From: Corallium rubrum
Lineage: Eukaryota > Cnidaria > Anthozoa > Scleralcyonacea > Coralliidae
Direction: 5' to 3'
Assembly: GCA_964035015.1 (NCBI GenBank)
Contig: OZ036003.1
Span: forward strand, 1,182,561-1,246,560
DNA: 64,000 nt
In this document: positions 35,287-46,283 of the stretch, in pieces
Position numbering within the stretch: the stretch's first letter is position 1
Layout of the letters: each line of letters opens with the position of its first letter
Made by a program: the position numbers and the translations under genes
Notes under the pieces: generated by a model
What the model saw: only the letters and a program-made list of their open reading frames with translations
Database searches by the model: none
Told to the model about the DNA's origin: nothing

Positions 35287-36599
35287 ATGTTCCAAGATGG
35301 TTCGTCTGGTTCGTCTGACTCAGACTCGGCGGAAGAAAGCTATTTTTTGGAGCCCGAAGCCACAGAGGAAGAACCAGAGGTCTTTCCTTCTCACTCTCAG
35401 GCTGCTGCGACAAATATGGACGCCGACGTTGGTCCTTATTCCGAAGAGCCTATTGCCGATGAGGAATGGTTATCAGAATACAAAAAAACAATGGAGAAAG
35501 CCGAGACATTATTTGAGGAATATTCCAAACGTTTGAACGGAGAAATACCGTTAGAGTCGTGGTAAGTACTTCTACAAGTTATTACTGTTGTTGTGTTGCT
35601 TCATATATATAATATAATTATAAGCTTAAGCTTAATATAGTAAAACGAACATTTTCTAATTTCTGTCAGGTGTCAATGTGGTCAATGTAAAATTACAAAC
35701 CTTACAAATCCATCTGAGTGTCAATGCTGTAAGGAGATAGAGGGATGCATTAACGCACTGAATTCGGATCTCGTACTAAAAGAAGTTGAGGCTCCTCCAA
35801 ATTGCATCACTAGTCACCCAGGATTCACCCAAGTTTGTTTGGCAAGATGGAGTTTGCGTCTTTCAGGAAGGAAATATCGCACGATGGCAAAGAAAACTTA
35901 CCAAATAGTGGACAGCGAAGAGAGGTATTTAAGTTCATCATTTATTTATAGTATGTCAGAAACGCGTTTGTGCATTTGCACTCAACTTAATGTATTTTTT
36001 GTTTATACTTGCTACTTGCTACTAGCTGACAAATTTGTGGATACACCACGTTTTATTTTGTGGCCAATCTTAATTATTAATTAATCTTAATTAACACTAT
36101 AAATTACCACACTCATAATTTTCTAACATCAATATCAATTTCATATTTAAACCATAAGTTGAGTCAAATGGCAATATTCTTGTGAATATACCCTCATCAT
36201 CAATCATATACTGAATTTGTGGCCAAGCTCACAGCAATGGCCTCTGTAGCTCAATTGGATAGAGCACTGGTGTACATTCCCATGGTTGCAGGTTCGATTC
36301 CCAGCCAGAAGGTCTGATAGTTGATTTTTTTGCAGCTGGTCCCAGTCCGGTCTAAAAATATATAATTATCACACTCACAATTTTCCAACATCATCAATTT
36401 CGTATTCATTCATAATACAGGCTTACTGTTGTTTTTTTATTACAGGTTTTTCAGAGCTGTGTCATACAGGGAGTTTACCCAACTTGTCCATGGCTATCTG
36501 GGAAAGAGACGGCTACCCCTACCTGCATGTGCATATGATTTAATAAGGACAGAATTTCCCAGCGCTGAGAAAAAAGGATATGAAGATGAGCCAAATTAA
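35287..36599 (+). CDS. P2X7-type intracellular (P2RX7_C) domain protein, Kolobok passenger
   Basis: Three exons, 35287-35561, 35670-35924 and 36446-36599, have matching phases and total 684 nt (227 aa) with no internal stop. Residues ~1-90 are acidic and Ser-rich and end in a helix (WLSEYKKTMEKAETLFEEY). The rest is the zinc-binding P2X7 C-terminal 'ballast' domain: WCQCGQC, ECQCCKEIEGC, HPGFTQVCLARWSLRL, then FTQLVHGYLGKRRLPLPAC. In vertebrates this domain is the cytoplasmic tail of the P2X7 channel. Here there is no transmembrane channel, only the soluble domain. It lies inside the transposon's inverted repeats, convergent with the transposase, so it is a second element-encoded protein. An upstream in-frame Met at 35122 lies in the terminal repeat; 35287 is the more likely start. 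Role in transposition is unknown. Confidence 0.85.
36238..36320 (+). mobile_element. tRNA-derived SINE-like module in P2RX7_C gene intron
   Basis: Contains GTAGCTCAATTGGATAGAGC (A box) and GGTTCGATTCC (B box). Acceptor and anticodon stems are poor, so a functional tRNA is unlikely. Confidence 0.6.
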
Positions 36600-36739
36600 T
36601 TTGCTGGGGAACTCTAGTCAGTTATTAACTACAAGGCAAGGTCAAAAACGTAAGCCCTGATAGAGCCTGTAGAAGTTATACAATTATTTAATATCAATAT
36701 ATGTATTATACAGTATCTACTGTATGCTACTTTAGACTG

Positions 36740-39700
36740 TCACTTCCTTTGCTGATTCACTGGACAGCTTAAAATCTGCTTGTGCCCTTTCATGGGATTT
36801 TTGCACATTTTGCAGTGTGGAATCCTTTTCGTAGCTGCGGCAGTTGGTTGATGTGCTGTTTCATCTGATGCTAAAATTAAAAAAAACAAACATTGATACA
36901 AAAATTGTATTAGAAGTGATTATAACTAAATCATAAAATAACAGGAAATATTGTACTGTCATTTGAACACTAATTGCTACCGAAAAATGAAATACTGTAC
37001 TTGTCATTGTTGGTGGTACATCTTCCACAACCATACTTTCCCTAGCCTTTTTTTTCTTTAAAGCATCCTCTTTTGACTGCTTTGCTGATAGCATGGTGTC
37101 CATGTTTGCAGGAGTCATTTCTAGTAATTCTTTACACCCACCCTCAAGAAGTTTATTGGCATGAGCCTCAGTGTAGAACTGGTATATCTCCTCAACATAA
37201 TCTGTTGAAATAAACATGGTACAAGACAAAGTTAATATCAGGAGTTCAAACAGAGGAAATGGTGTTACTGAGTGCCACTGCAAATTTACTAATAAAAAAT
37301 TCTAATAAACAGAGCTAACATTTTGAAAAGTATTTGTTTTATTGTAATTTTGTTTATATATTCCTTCGTCTGGGGTAATCACTTACCAAAATTAGGTTTG
37401 ACATGGATTTCTCTAATGGTTCCCTCTCCATTTTTAAACTTGGGCCAAACAACTTTAACCCTACTGTTACCTTCTGCATCTTTAACTGTATCTCTGTGAA
37501 GGTTATAATTAAAGTGAAGTGAAGCTAAAATGTGCCTAAAAATAAATGTATAAACAATGGATAAAATAACAGTAAATGAAGCCAACATTTTATGATCATC
37601 AAATCACTTAGCAAATAACTGATAAACCTGGCCACAGAATTAATTTTTTGGTTTCACAAAACATTGGATCTGTACAGGGTTGAAAGTGATGTGCATTATT
37701 CTATATTTTGACCAATGAAAATGAAGTGCAAATTGCACATTGCACACTGTTAATTCAAACCCTGGATCTGCACCCCAAGGAACCAAAGAATTATTAATTT
37801 GCCTGGCCTTAATGAAAAGTTCATGAGAACCTTAACTTGCCTGCAAAGCATACCAACATATGAAAAGGCAATCATTTTAGGGGCAAAGTGGTTGAGGACA
37901 CTGTGAAAACCTTCAATACAGCTTGTCTGATCCAGAGGTGATGCTTGATTGATACCATTCTGTAACCGTTTGTTACTCAGAGCAGTCTTTAATTTCTCAA
38001 ACACGTCTGAATCTGAAACATTATTCAAATTAATAACCGAAAATCTTGTGATCAGTGAATATTTTCACTAAAGTGCAATATAAAGTACAAAGACAGCTAT
38101 AAAATACAAAAGTATGAAAACATTAACTGTACCTTCTAGAAGCCATTTGCGATCAGCAATATCTGGGTGATGTACACATTTATTGAACATTGGGTCCTTC
38201 AACTTGTCATGCTTGTTTATACAATGTTCCAGGAATGAGTTAAATTTAGCCTTGATCACTGCACCATTTCCATCTTTGGTGGACATAGCGCTCCAGTATA
38301 GGTGGTTCTCGCATGGCCTTATCCACTGTGACAGTGCTTCACATCCTGCAAACTTGGCAATTTTTGATAGAACTTTTCTCACCTCTGTAAAAAATACAAC
38401 TAAATCATTATTTTATTTTATTGTTGTTATTTTGGCTAGTGGTCAAAGGTCAGGGTGCCAAACTGCAGTCTGACTGACTGCCTTATGTTTTTCATAACCA
38501 CCCCATAGTGATCAAACGTTTGTGCTAAACTGCAGTTGTCATGATCAGTTGGCAAATTATTGATCAAATCAATGTTTTTCCTTACTCTTTGCAAGATGCC
38601 AGATATAAAAAAAGTGAGAAATGCCAGACATCTTCTCCCTCATATACTTTGCTATTGAAGTATGGCGGTCGGATATGAATGATGAAATCACAATATTACA
38701 TCCAGTTAGAAAGTCCATGCATTGCTGGAAGGCCAGGAATTCCATGGCAGGACTGCTCCCAGCAACATTCCTCTGAAAATAAAATTAAGAACAAATGTTT
38801 AATTTGTATAATGAATAAAAATGCATGAGGAATCATTTGAATGTTCACTCTGCATTTATAGTTACCATATTTCCTCTATTAAGCCCCTTGATTAAGCCCC
38901 CCAGGGGGGCTTAATCCTCTATTAAGGGGGGGGCTTATTAATTTTCGCACTTCAATAGGCAGGGCTTATTAGAAGGGGCTTAATAGAGGGAGGGGGCTTA
39001 ATAGAGGAAATATGGTCAGTTACATTAATTTGTTCCTTCAGAATTGTACTGTGCATCTCAAGATTTACTATCAGAGCTCACTATGAAACAGTCATTTCAT
39101 ATACTGCATTCTTCAGAAGAGATATGTACATTATACAATCAAAATGACTAGACTTACCTGTATTAAAGCAAAGTGGATTATCATGGGCATAGTGCAACAA
39201 AATATAGTATAAGCACCATACTTTGCACTATGCCCCATGCTATCGTGACGGCCATCACCAGCAATCACTATAGGCTTTCCTAAGTCTTTTAATTTCTGAA
39301 TTATACCCTGCTGGTATCGTTTCCAGAATAAATAGATAGATGGGAAAAGCTTCTTCTATAAAAAAAACCCAACTTTCCATGTATTTGAAAATAGATAAAA
39401 CGTAAAAGTTATTGTCAGTATCAATGCATACAGTGTCCTACTGATAGGGTGTTGGATCGCATTGACTTTCTTTATTTTCCAATGAGTTGTAGAAACATGT
39501 CTTTCAAAATTTTAGTCCAAATATGAAATTACAGTGAGTACTGGTACTTACTCGTTGATGCTCAAAGAAAGTACTCAGCTTGATTCTGGCAAGCCCCATG
39601 TGCTCAAAAATTTTCAGAGTTTTACTTGCAGAACCCCCTGCAACCAGTATGGCAAAACTTAGCAAGAAATTACCAGCAGGTATTTTTGACCCTGACATAA

Positions 39701-41708
39701 AGGGCTGACTCCTCCAAGTATTTTCCTTCTTCGGACACTTTGGGTTGTTGCAAATTGTAACAACAGTAATCATAGTTCCACTTTCACAAGTTTCTACCAG
39801 GGGGTTTTCTGTTTTACAGGTAGGGCAAAATGTAAATAATACCAGAAGTTGCTTCCAAAATACAATGAACTTAGATTGTTCTCTCAGGTTTTCACTGTCA
39901 CCATCCATTCTAAGATAAAATAAAACAAACTTCTTGTTGTTAACTCTTTGATTACTACATAGGGTTTCTCTGTGATTCATACTGAGCTAAATCCCCCCTT
40001 GCAGTGCAGTCCCACTAACACCCCCCAATTGACTTTCTTGCTATGAGACCATGTATGGGGGGGGGGGGGGGGGAATTCTCTGGAACAACACAGTAGTCTG
40101 ATACCCAGTAGTCTATTACCTTGATAAAAAAAATAACAAGGTGGTGAACTGCATATACAGTTATACTGTTAATTTCAAGCATAAGCTCTATGATGAAGGG
40201 CTTTTGCTTGAAACGTCATCATTACTTATTCACAGAATTGACAGCTCACCACCTTTTTGTTATTTTATCTTGCATTTCAAACTGCCCATGCAGCACCAAA
40301 ACTTTTTACATTATTTACCTTGAGTAGTTATTCATTCCTGGTTCATCTTCCTGATCTGATTCTACCTCAAAATTGTTTGCAGGCTCCCAATAATCAGGTT
40401 GGGTTTTTTCAGATGAAGCAGACATGGTTTCTTCCTCCTCAGAAATGCTCTGTTTGTCATCACAAAATTCTGAGACTGCAGACAATTTTTCAGTTTCACA
40501 TCCAGCTGACTCTGTAATTTCTGGAGAATTGGGGCACTGGATCCCTGGAACAAAATATAAAAATTACTAATTATTAAAAGACAGTTTCATAAAATAAATG
40601 TTGGCTTATAAACGAAATAAGAATCGATGTACAAAAAAATTCAGAGGTTGGTATAAAGTTCAATGTTGCAAATTAATATTATAATATATATAAATAGATA
40701 TGAACGACCATGAAATAGAAGTAAGCCAACTAAATTACAAACAAAAAAAAGAGCTGCAATACACACGTACTGTCTAATGAAAATGAGCCTGACACAATAT
40801 AAAACAGAAATTTATTGATGATGAAAAGATTTTATACCTCGAGACAATTTTCTAACTTCATACTTTGAAAGTTTTGTTTTAACATCGATTAGTTTATTGT
40901 TTGTAATCCGCAGCATCTTTTCTAATTCAATACAGTCTCCACAAGCTTTATAAGTAGTCTGAATGCCAATACTTGCACAAAGGATTTCATTAGTCTATTA
41001 AAAATATGACAAAATGGCCACAAATATAAAGTTACAAAACAAATGCGGTTTGAAACTATAACCCACCGTGGCAAGTTTCGAAGAAATTTTTGTCTTTAAA
41101 TAAAACTAACCTGCGTCGAGCTTTCTGATACGTTGCATCGTTCGTCTAGACACAGTCGAGGTTCTGATTCATCACACATCGGTGGGACGATTTGATCAAT
41201 TGTATCCATTGTATCACTATCAGAGTGCTGCGAAAAAGCCGCCGTCTCGCCTGCCAACAACTATCAAATATTATTTGACAAATACTGTATATTACACAAA
41301 TATGCCAAGGACGATAACTGATCTTAAATTAATAAGAACACGTACCTTTCTTCGTTTATTTCTCTGAGTGCGGTCTGATGGCGGCTCCGGCTCTTGTGGA
41401 GTTTGGAACTTGGGTATGGCTACAACGCCAAAATCATCTTTCTTTAAACTTGGCGCTTTCTTTGGTTGTCCTGGTACATTGATAAAATTTTGTTCAAAGT
41501 CTTCTTTCTCAAAATGAGCGGAACATATCCTAGATGATTTGCTAGGCGAAAAATGTTTTCTTTTTCTCTGAACAAAAGCAATCCATTGTTTTCTTCTTCG
41601 TCTAACTTGTGCTCGGGAATCGTCTTCTGAGGGAAATTTATGGAGAGCAATCCCTTTTTCGATATTGGAAATGTTAGAGCAACCATATACAATGCACCGG
41701 TCAGGCAT
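36740..41708 (-). CDS. THAP-Kolobok transposase
   Basis: Twelve exons: 41708-41346, 41245-41111, 40994-40838, 40544-40319, 39909-39552, 39355-39158, 38772-38586, 38384-38133, 38012-37841, 37535-37387, 37201-37001 and 36870-36740. All phases agree (2,529 nt, 842 aa, no stop). Exon 1 is a THAP DNA-binding domain (CIVYGCSN, HKFPSEDD, CSAHFEKEDF). Exons 2-4 are an acidic/coiled linker. Exon 5 has a zinc motif (CPTCKT, CNNPKC) then WRSQPF and GNFLLSFAILVAGG. Candidate catalytic acids are Asp in AGDGRHDS, Asp in FISDRHTS and Glu in CIEGFHSVLNHFAPKM. The C-terminus has a zinc-knuckle-like CKMCKNPMKGH. Intron 9 appears to use a GC donor (TGCAG/GCAAGT). Introns carry a MITE (38,864-39,016) and a G17 run. 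It should mobilise the surrounding element. Confidence 0.88.
38864..39016. mobile_element. MITE in Kolobok intron 6
   Basis: Terminal inverted repeats ACCATATTTCCTCTATTAAG and CTTAATAGAGGAAATATGGT. The interior repeats GGGGCTTAAT motifs in both orientations. It was carried along in an otherwise intact transposon. Confidence 0.85.
40057..40073 (+). repeat. G17 homopolymer
   Basis: Seventeen G residues in intron 4 of the Kolobok transposase. Its length is prone to sequencing error. Confidence 0.9.
40128..40262. repeat. Inverted repeat in Kolobok intron 4
   Basis: ATAACAAGGTGGTGA at the left pairs with TCACCACCTTTTTGTTAT at the right, a likely MITE or foldback. Confidence 0.5.
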
Positions 41709-41896
41709 TTCCAATTTTAAAATATTTCAAAAAGTGTAGAAAATTAATATAATTACATCTCGAACACAAGGTTGAATAGTTGAACTTACAGCGACAGTAA
41801 TTTTGGTGTGCCGACTGTGACGTAGCTCTACAATTAGAGCCCAGGCCTAAGACAAACGGTCTAACTTTCAAAATGGCACGATTTGGGCTGATTTGG

Positions 41897-42019
41897 CCAA
41901 CTTCGGAGCGTTGTTACTGAGCGGGAATTTAATATTTTTTGAGAAAACATTTTGGGAAACATTTTCTTTTAACCTAAGTTATTTAAATATGTAAAGACCC
42001 CACAGGCCATAGAGGCACT
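41897..42019 (-). repeat. Kolobok right terminal inverted repeat
   Basis: Mirror of 35,065-35,187, followed directly by the TTAA target duplication at 42,020-42,023. The transposase start lies ~190 bp inside. Confidence 0.9.
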
Positions 42020-42236
42020 TTAAGACAAAATGTTTCAGATGTTTTGTCAAAAGGAAGTTTTTCCGACTGTGAGATGGAGGGAATTGAAAATTCTTTGGCA
42101 AACTGATCCAAGATTGCACATGTACCAGCTAATGTGCTATTGTTCTCCAGAGAAAGAGGCAAAATAACTGTCTTAGTTTTCCTAGATGACTGGGATAAAT
42201 CAGCATATGAAACATCAGCAGAAATTTTTAAATCTG

Positions 42237-42323
42237 TTTTGGTGTCGTATGATTTTGTTGAAAGGTAATGATTGCATTCTTTTGGTGTCGTATGATTTTG
42301 TTGAAAGGTAATGATTGCATTCT
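42237..42323. repeat. 43-bp tandem duplication in the DUF6589-like exon
   Basis: Two adjacent identical 43-bp copies of TTTGGTGTCGTATGATTTTG... Since 43 is not a multiple of three, the duplication shifts the reading frame of the host gene. Confidence 0.85.
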
Positions 42324-44079
42324 TTATCTGACATTTTTTGAAGTGGTTTCTTGCTTGAAATACTCAGTGCATCATTAAGCAGTCCCACCAAATAGCTGTC
42401 AACATGTTTGTTCCAAAGGGCATAATGTTCTGGGTTACTTTCAAGTGAAATATTCTCAAAATTAAAATCTTTTACATCATGTTGACTTTCAGCTGCAGTC
42501 TCCTTGGACGAAAAAAATCATCTTTCCCTTCCAAATGGGGAACTAACAATCCTCTGACCGTAAAGTTCCACATATTGTCCCCATACACTTTGAACAATCG
42601 ATGATGTCGTTTGTTACCCCGATAAATGTTTACATTATCAATCAGAAACAACAAAGGCATTTCTTGTGGTGTCAATGTAGCCACATGATTCATTTTTGCT
42701 TGGAGCTGATGATCAAGGAAGTTCATTAGTGTATCCCAGTGAATTGTGAGGCCACACTTGTTTAATGTATTGATCATACGACAACCAGCACCATAAGAAA
42801 CAAGCATGATGGTAAACATCAGTGTAACATCATTCTTGCAATGCCGATTTCTTAAACTTGTAAGTAAGGAAAGTGCATGAATAGCGGATTTGGATTTCCT
42901 GTCGGTCATGTCAGTATCAGGAAATAAACCCTGTACAATTTCTGTTAGCAGCGGACACTCTCGTATAAAATCAAGCTTTAATTTGACAAATGTCTCTCCA
43001 GTTATTTGCCCTTCTGGTGATTTCTCTCCAGTCCGAAAACCAAGATTCACAATGGTAGACAATCTGTCATATTCTGCTACAATAGCTGATCTTTCGAACT
43101 CAGACATTTTCATCTCATTTTTATTTAGCAACAAAATTTTCAACTCTCGCTGATATATTGCATCAATAGAACCTGTGATGTTTGAAATACTTTCCATTTC
43201 TTTGTTGTACATATTAACCAAAGCCCTCAAGTATACATTATCTTTGACAGAAGAATTTGCCAGTATATCATCCATAAGGACCTTTGCCTTCTGCTTATGT
43301 GTTAAGACGGTTTGCTGCAATTCAAAAATTTCAGCATTTTGGCTAACTTGTAGGTCAGATTCACCAGTATCGATAGTAAAGGAAACAGATCTTCGAATAT
43401 TCCTATAATGTTGTTTTCGTTTGTCATATATTGCACCAGGAAAGGCTGACTTGACCACTCTAGTTGTTATACTTTTGCTGTCAGTTTCCAAAAATCCCAT
43501 CACATCAAGCCTGTCTGGGTTTTTTCCAGGGCTTTCAACAAAATTTTCCCTTAACTTTGCTTGTAACGATCCTTGCCTTTTCTTGCAGCCTTCGCCATGT
43601 AGCCTTTTCGTTGGTGGCTCAAACTCGCTTGGACTAAGCCCTGCAGATCTTTTAGCTTTAACTGGAGTTCTGGTTAATGATGGCTCACATTCTAGTGCTT
43701 TTAAATTGAGAAAAATATTAATTTAGGCCACGAACACTACATTGAAATAAGCATTGCACGTCCTAATGATATAACAGAAACACAAAACTATTAAATGAAA
43801 TGAACTTTACCTTCCAAAGACAAGTTTTGAAGCGAAGTATTCAATATGTCCACCACGTCACTGGTCTCACGAGACGAGTCGGCTACTTCATTTGCATTTT
43901 CCATCAAAATATAGAGTGAATAATTAAAATATAAATCGACAACCACTTCGGGCCTAAACACGAAGGTATTTTACGGAACATAAGAGCTTAAAACTTGCGG
44001 ATTGCCAAGATGTTTATGGATGTACCATTCTTCGAGCTTGTGTGCTACAAATCGAAGTAAATCTGGCAGAGGCTTTTCC

Positions 44080-44180
44080 TCTCCCCCTTCCTTTTGCCCA
44101 CCCCCTTTTTCTTCGCCCACCCCCCTTTTTTTCTTCGCCCGCGTTCCTTTTTCGCCCGCGTTCTCAATTTCGCCCGCGTT
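44080..44180 (+). repeat. Pyrimidine-rich tract with TTCGCCC repeats
   Basis: Runs of CCCCC and TTTTT with repeated TTCGCCCGCGTTC / TTCGCCCACCCCC units. Open frames across it are low-complexity. Confidence 0.7.
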
Positions 44181-44744
44181 CTCAATTTCAGTGGATTTTC
44201 ATCGGATTTTCATATTTCCAAATTATAGTGAAGTGATAAAAGCCTCTGCGGAGGAGAGAGGCTCTGATGTCACAGGTGTAAACAGTGGAAAGAGATCAAG
44301 TAAGTAAAGTTAAAAGATAAGATTAATAAGAAATGTTTAACCCCTTGGTGTATGAGATTTCTTTCCTTGATGAGTAAAATTATCAGAATGTTAGCCAGAG
44401 TAAAACACTAAAAACTGAAATGATACAGGTGTGAAAGGGTTATTACAAGCCAAGTTGTATAATAAAATAGTTTAGTTACGATATGGTACAGTATGGTTTC
44501 CAATTATGTCTGGTTGACAAAATATGACTTACATTAACAATTATTAATCTACAAGTCTTAACATTTTTCACACAAGAAAATGTGGAGCTCTTGCACTTTA
44601 TTCTACTTTGTGAATTAAAAGCACTAGCTGATTAAACATTTTACAAGCAGCTGCTTTACGTGGTTAGACTTTCAAATTCTATTAGTTCACTAGCAATCAA
44701 CTTTGCTAATACCAGACATTGATTTGCCCAAAATGTTTGTTTCC

Positions 44745-44965
44745 TCAATACATGACTTTCGAATCTCAACTGCGCATCAGAATGGTGCGTTCTGACTCAG
44801 GATAAAAGTCATTTCAGTTCATAACATCTAGCTGAGGTCTCTGTATAATTGAGTTTGGAAATATAAGTGCAATGCAAATGAATACCGTCAGTCTTTGCCT
44901 GATGATATGAATTGAAATGAGTTTTATCCTGATTCAGAGCGGAGGTTCAAAAGTTGTGTATACAT
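44745..44965. mobile_element. Foldback element (MITE-like)
   Basis: The left segment CTGACTCAGGATAAAAGTCA (then TTTCAGTTCATAACATC) is mirrored by GATATGAATTGAAATGAG followed by TTTTATCCTGATTCAG. Ends beyond this pair less well. Non-coding. The following 44,968-45,015 matches the dispersed repeat at 10,541-10,600. Confidence 0.5.
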
Positions 44966-45759
44966 CTCAAACTCATTAATAATTCATGAATAATCAGCCA
45001 ATTACAATAGTTCATTCAATCACCTGAATGAAGTTGGATACTCCAGTAAATCCCAAGATATTAGATGAAAACTATCAAATTCTTAAAATCTCAGTTATCT
45101 GTGTAAAATAAACGAGTTGCTGAATAAATTTACACACATTCATGAATAAGGGTTTATTTTAATTGCATTTTCCAATTGGAATTGCTCAATCCATATCTTT
45201 GGCGTTAAACGCAACGGGAGATATCACCATGGAAATTAATGAAGAAAGTAGGACAGATCGGGTACAAAGAGCAACGTTTTCTTTTTGTTTTTTATGCGTT
45301 GGAAGTTCTCGTTTCCACCATTGAAGGCAGTACATTTAGAAGAACAATTATATGTTTTGCTTGTTGATGAGAATTGTTTTCTGTGACCGGGAATCGGGTA
45401 TTTGAGCAGATTTAGGTTGCGCGCCGCGGCAAATCGAAGGCACAACATTTGCGTTCGACATCGTTGTTATCGTAGTTGTGCGCGGTATTGGACGTGGTTT
45501 CTATTAGATAGTAAATTACAACTTTAGCTCTTCCGAAATATCGCCTTTTACTATCACAAATGCGAACAACTTGGCCACAAACCTAAAATCAAATGGCAGA
45601 CGTTGTAATCTAACTCTGGGCCACAGTGTCCTACTTTTTCAATTAAGTCGATATCACTATGGCAATATACATCATCCTGATGTAAACACGCACAGTTCAT
45701 GTGTTAAAATATATTAAATATTATGTTGACAATGTTAAACAGGGCATGTTGCATAGCAC

Positions 45760-45980
45760 GCCTTTGTATTAACACACCTACAGTATACAGTAACACATCT
45801 TAACATGTGTTCATATAACATACCAAGGTGTGTTAAATAACACACCAAGGTGTGTTAAATAACACACCAAGGTGTGTTAAATAATCAACTCTTAAGGTGT
45901 GTTAGAAAACCTAACTTAAGGTGTGTTAAAAAAGGTGTGTTAATTATCTATCACACCTTTTCTTAGAGTGTGTTATTCTA
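45760..45980. repeat. TGTGTTA-rich array with 22-bp tandem unit
   Basis: The unit ACACACCAAGGTGTGTTAAATA occurs about three times in tandem and contains a palindromic core. More distant TGTGTTA/TAACACA copies flank it. Confidence 0.8.
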
Positions 45981-46283
45981 ATTTGTGGGTCCAACAAGAT
46001 GGTGTGATCTCTGAGTTAGCATTTTTTTTTTGGATAAAAGAAAGTTTCACTTGTACCAATTAGCTTTGACTATTCTGTCACAACCTTAATTATTTATTTA
46101 AATGTATGTGAATTGTAGGCAACATTTCTTGCAAGTAAGCAGTGAGTAAAACATGCAAAACTGATACTTTTTCATGTTGCTGGTATTTGTTATAGTTACT
46201 ATTTCAACCAATTAAAAGTTGGTTGAATTTACCATTTGAATTTCTCTTGACCAATACAATGCAAAATCCTAAATCCGCCCCTG

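Larger units (their letters stand above)
35065..42019. mobile_element. Complete Kolobok DNA transposon
   Basis: A 6,955-bp element with identical 123-bp terminal inverted repeats (35,065-35,187 and 41,897-42,019; ends AGTGCCTCTATGGCC) and TTAA target duplications at 35,061-35,064 and 42,020-42,023. TTAA duplication and a THAP-containing transposase are hallmarks of the Kolobok superfamily. Two genes converge inside: a P2X7-C-type gene on the plus strand (left) and the 12-exon transposase on the minus strand (right). Excising the element with one TTAA rejoins the host exon in frame. The identity of the ends and both intact genes suggest a recent, possibly still active, insertion. Confidence 0.9.
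32930..43904 (-). pseudogene. Large DUF6589-like / ankyrin-repeat gene, split by a Kolobok insertion
   Basis: Recognisable pieces on the minus strand: exon 1 43,904-43,811 (MENANEVADSSRETS, GT donor); exon 2 from 43,697, open to about 42,480, with GYGAGCRMINTLNKCGL-like and LFLIDNVNIYRGNKRHH segments typical of DUF6589-like proteins; then a one-base shift near 42,490 and a 43-bp tandem duplication (42,237-42,323). Past the transposon come 35,060-34,910, an ankyrin-repeat segment (TLLHIAVKQLNLSFAECLL, CGVTPLVIAVV; 34,900-34,450), a [17 protein letters not shown] segment (34,440-34,139), a TAG-interrupted exon (34,118-33,680) and a C-terminal exon (33,292-32,930). It is a multi-domain repeated family of unknown function in cnidarian-type genomes. 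Frameshifts, a stop and the insertion make this copy non-functional. The DUF6589 label is tentative. Confidence 0.55.

Noticed and set aside
44002..44307. Pro/Ser/Phe-rich ORF
   Set aside because: It arises from a pyrimidine-rich repeat. Only the end (..VTGVNSGKRS then GTAAGT) looks exon-like, which is too little to call.
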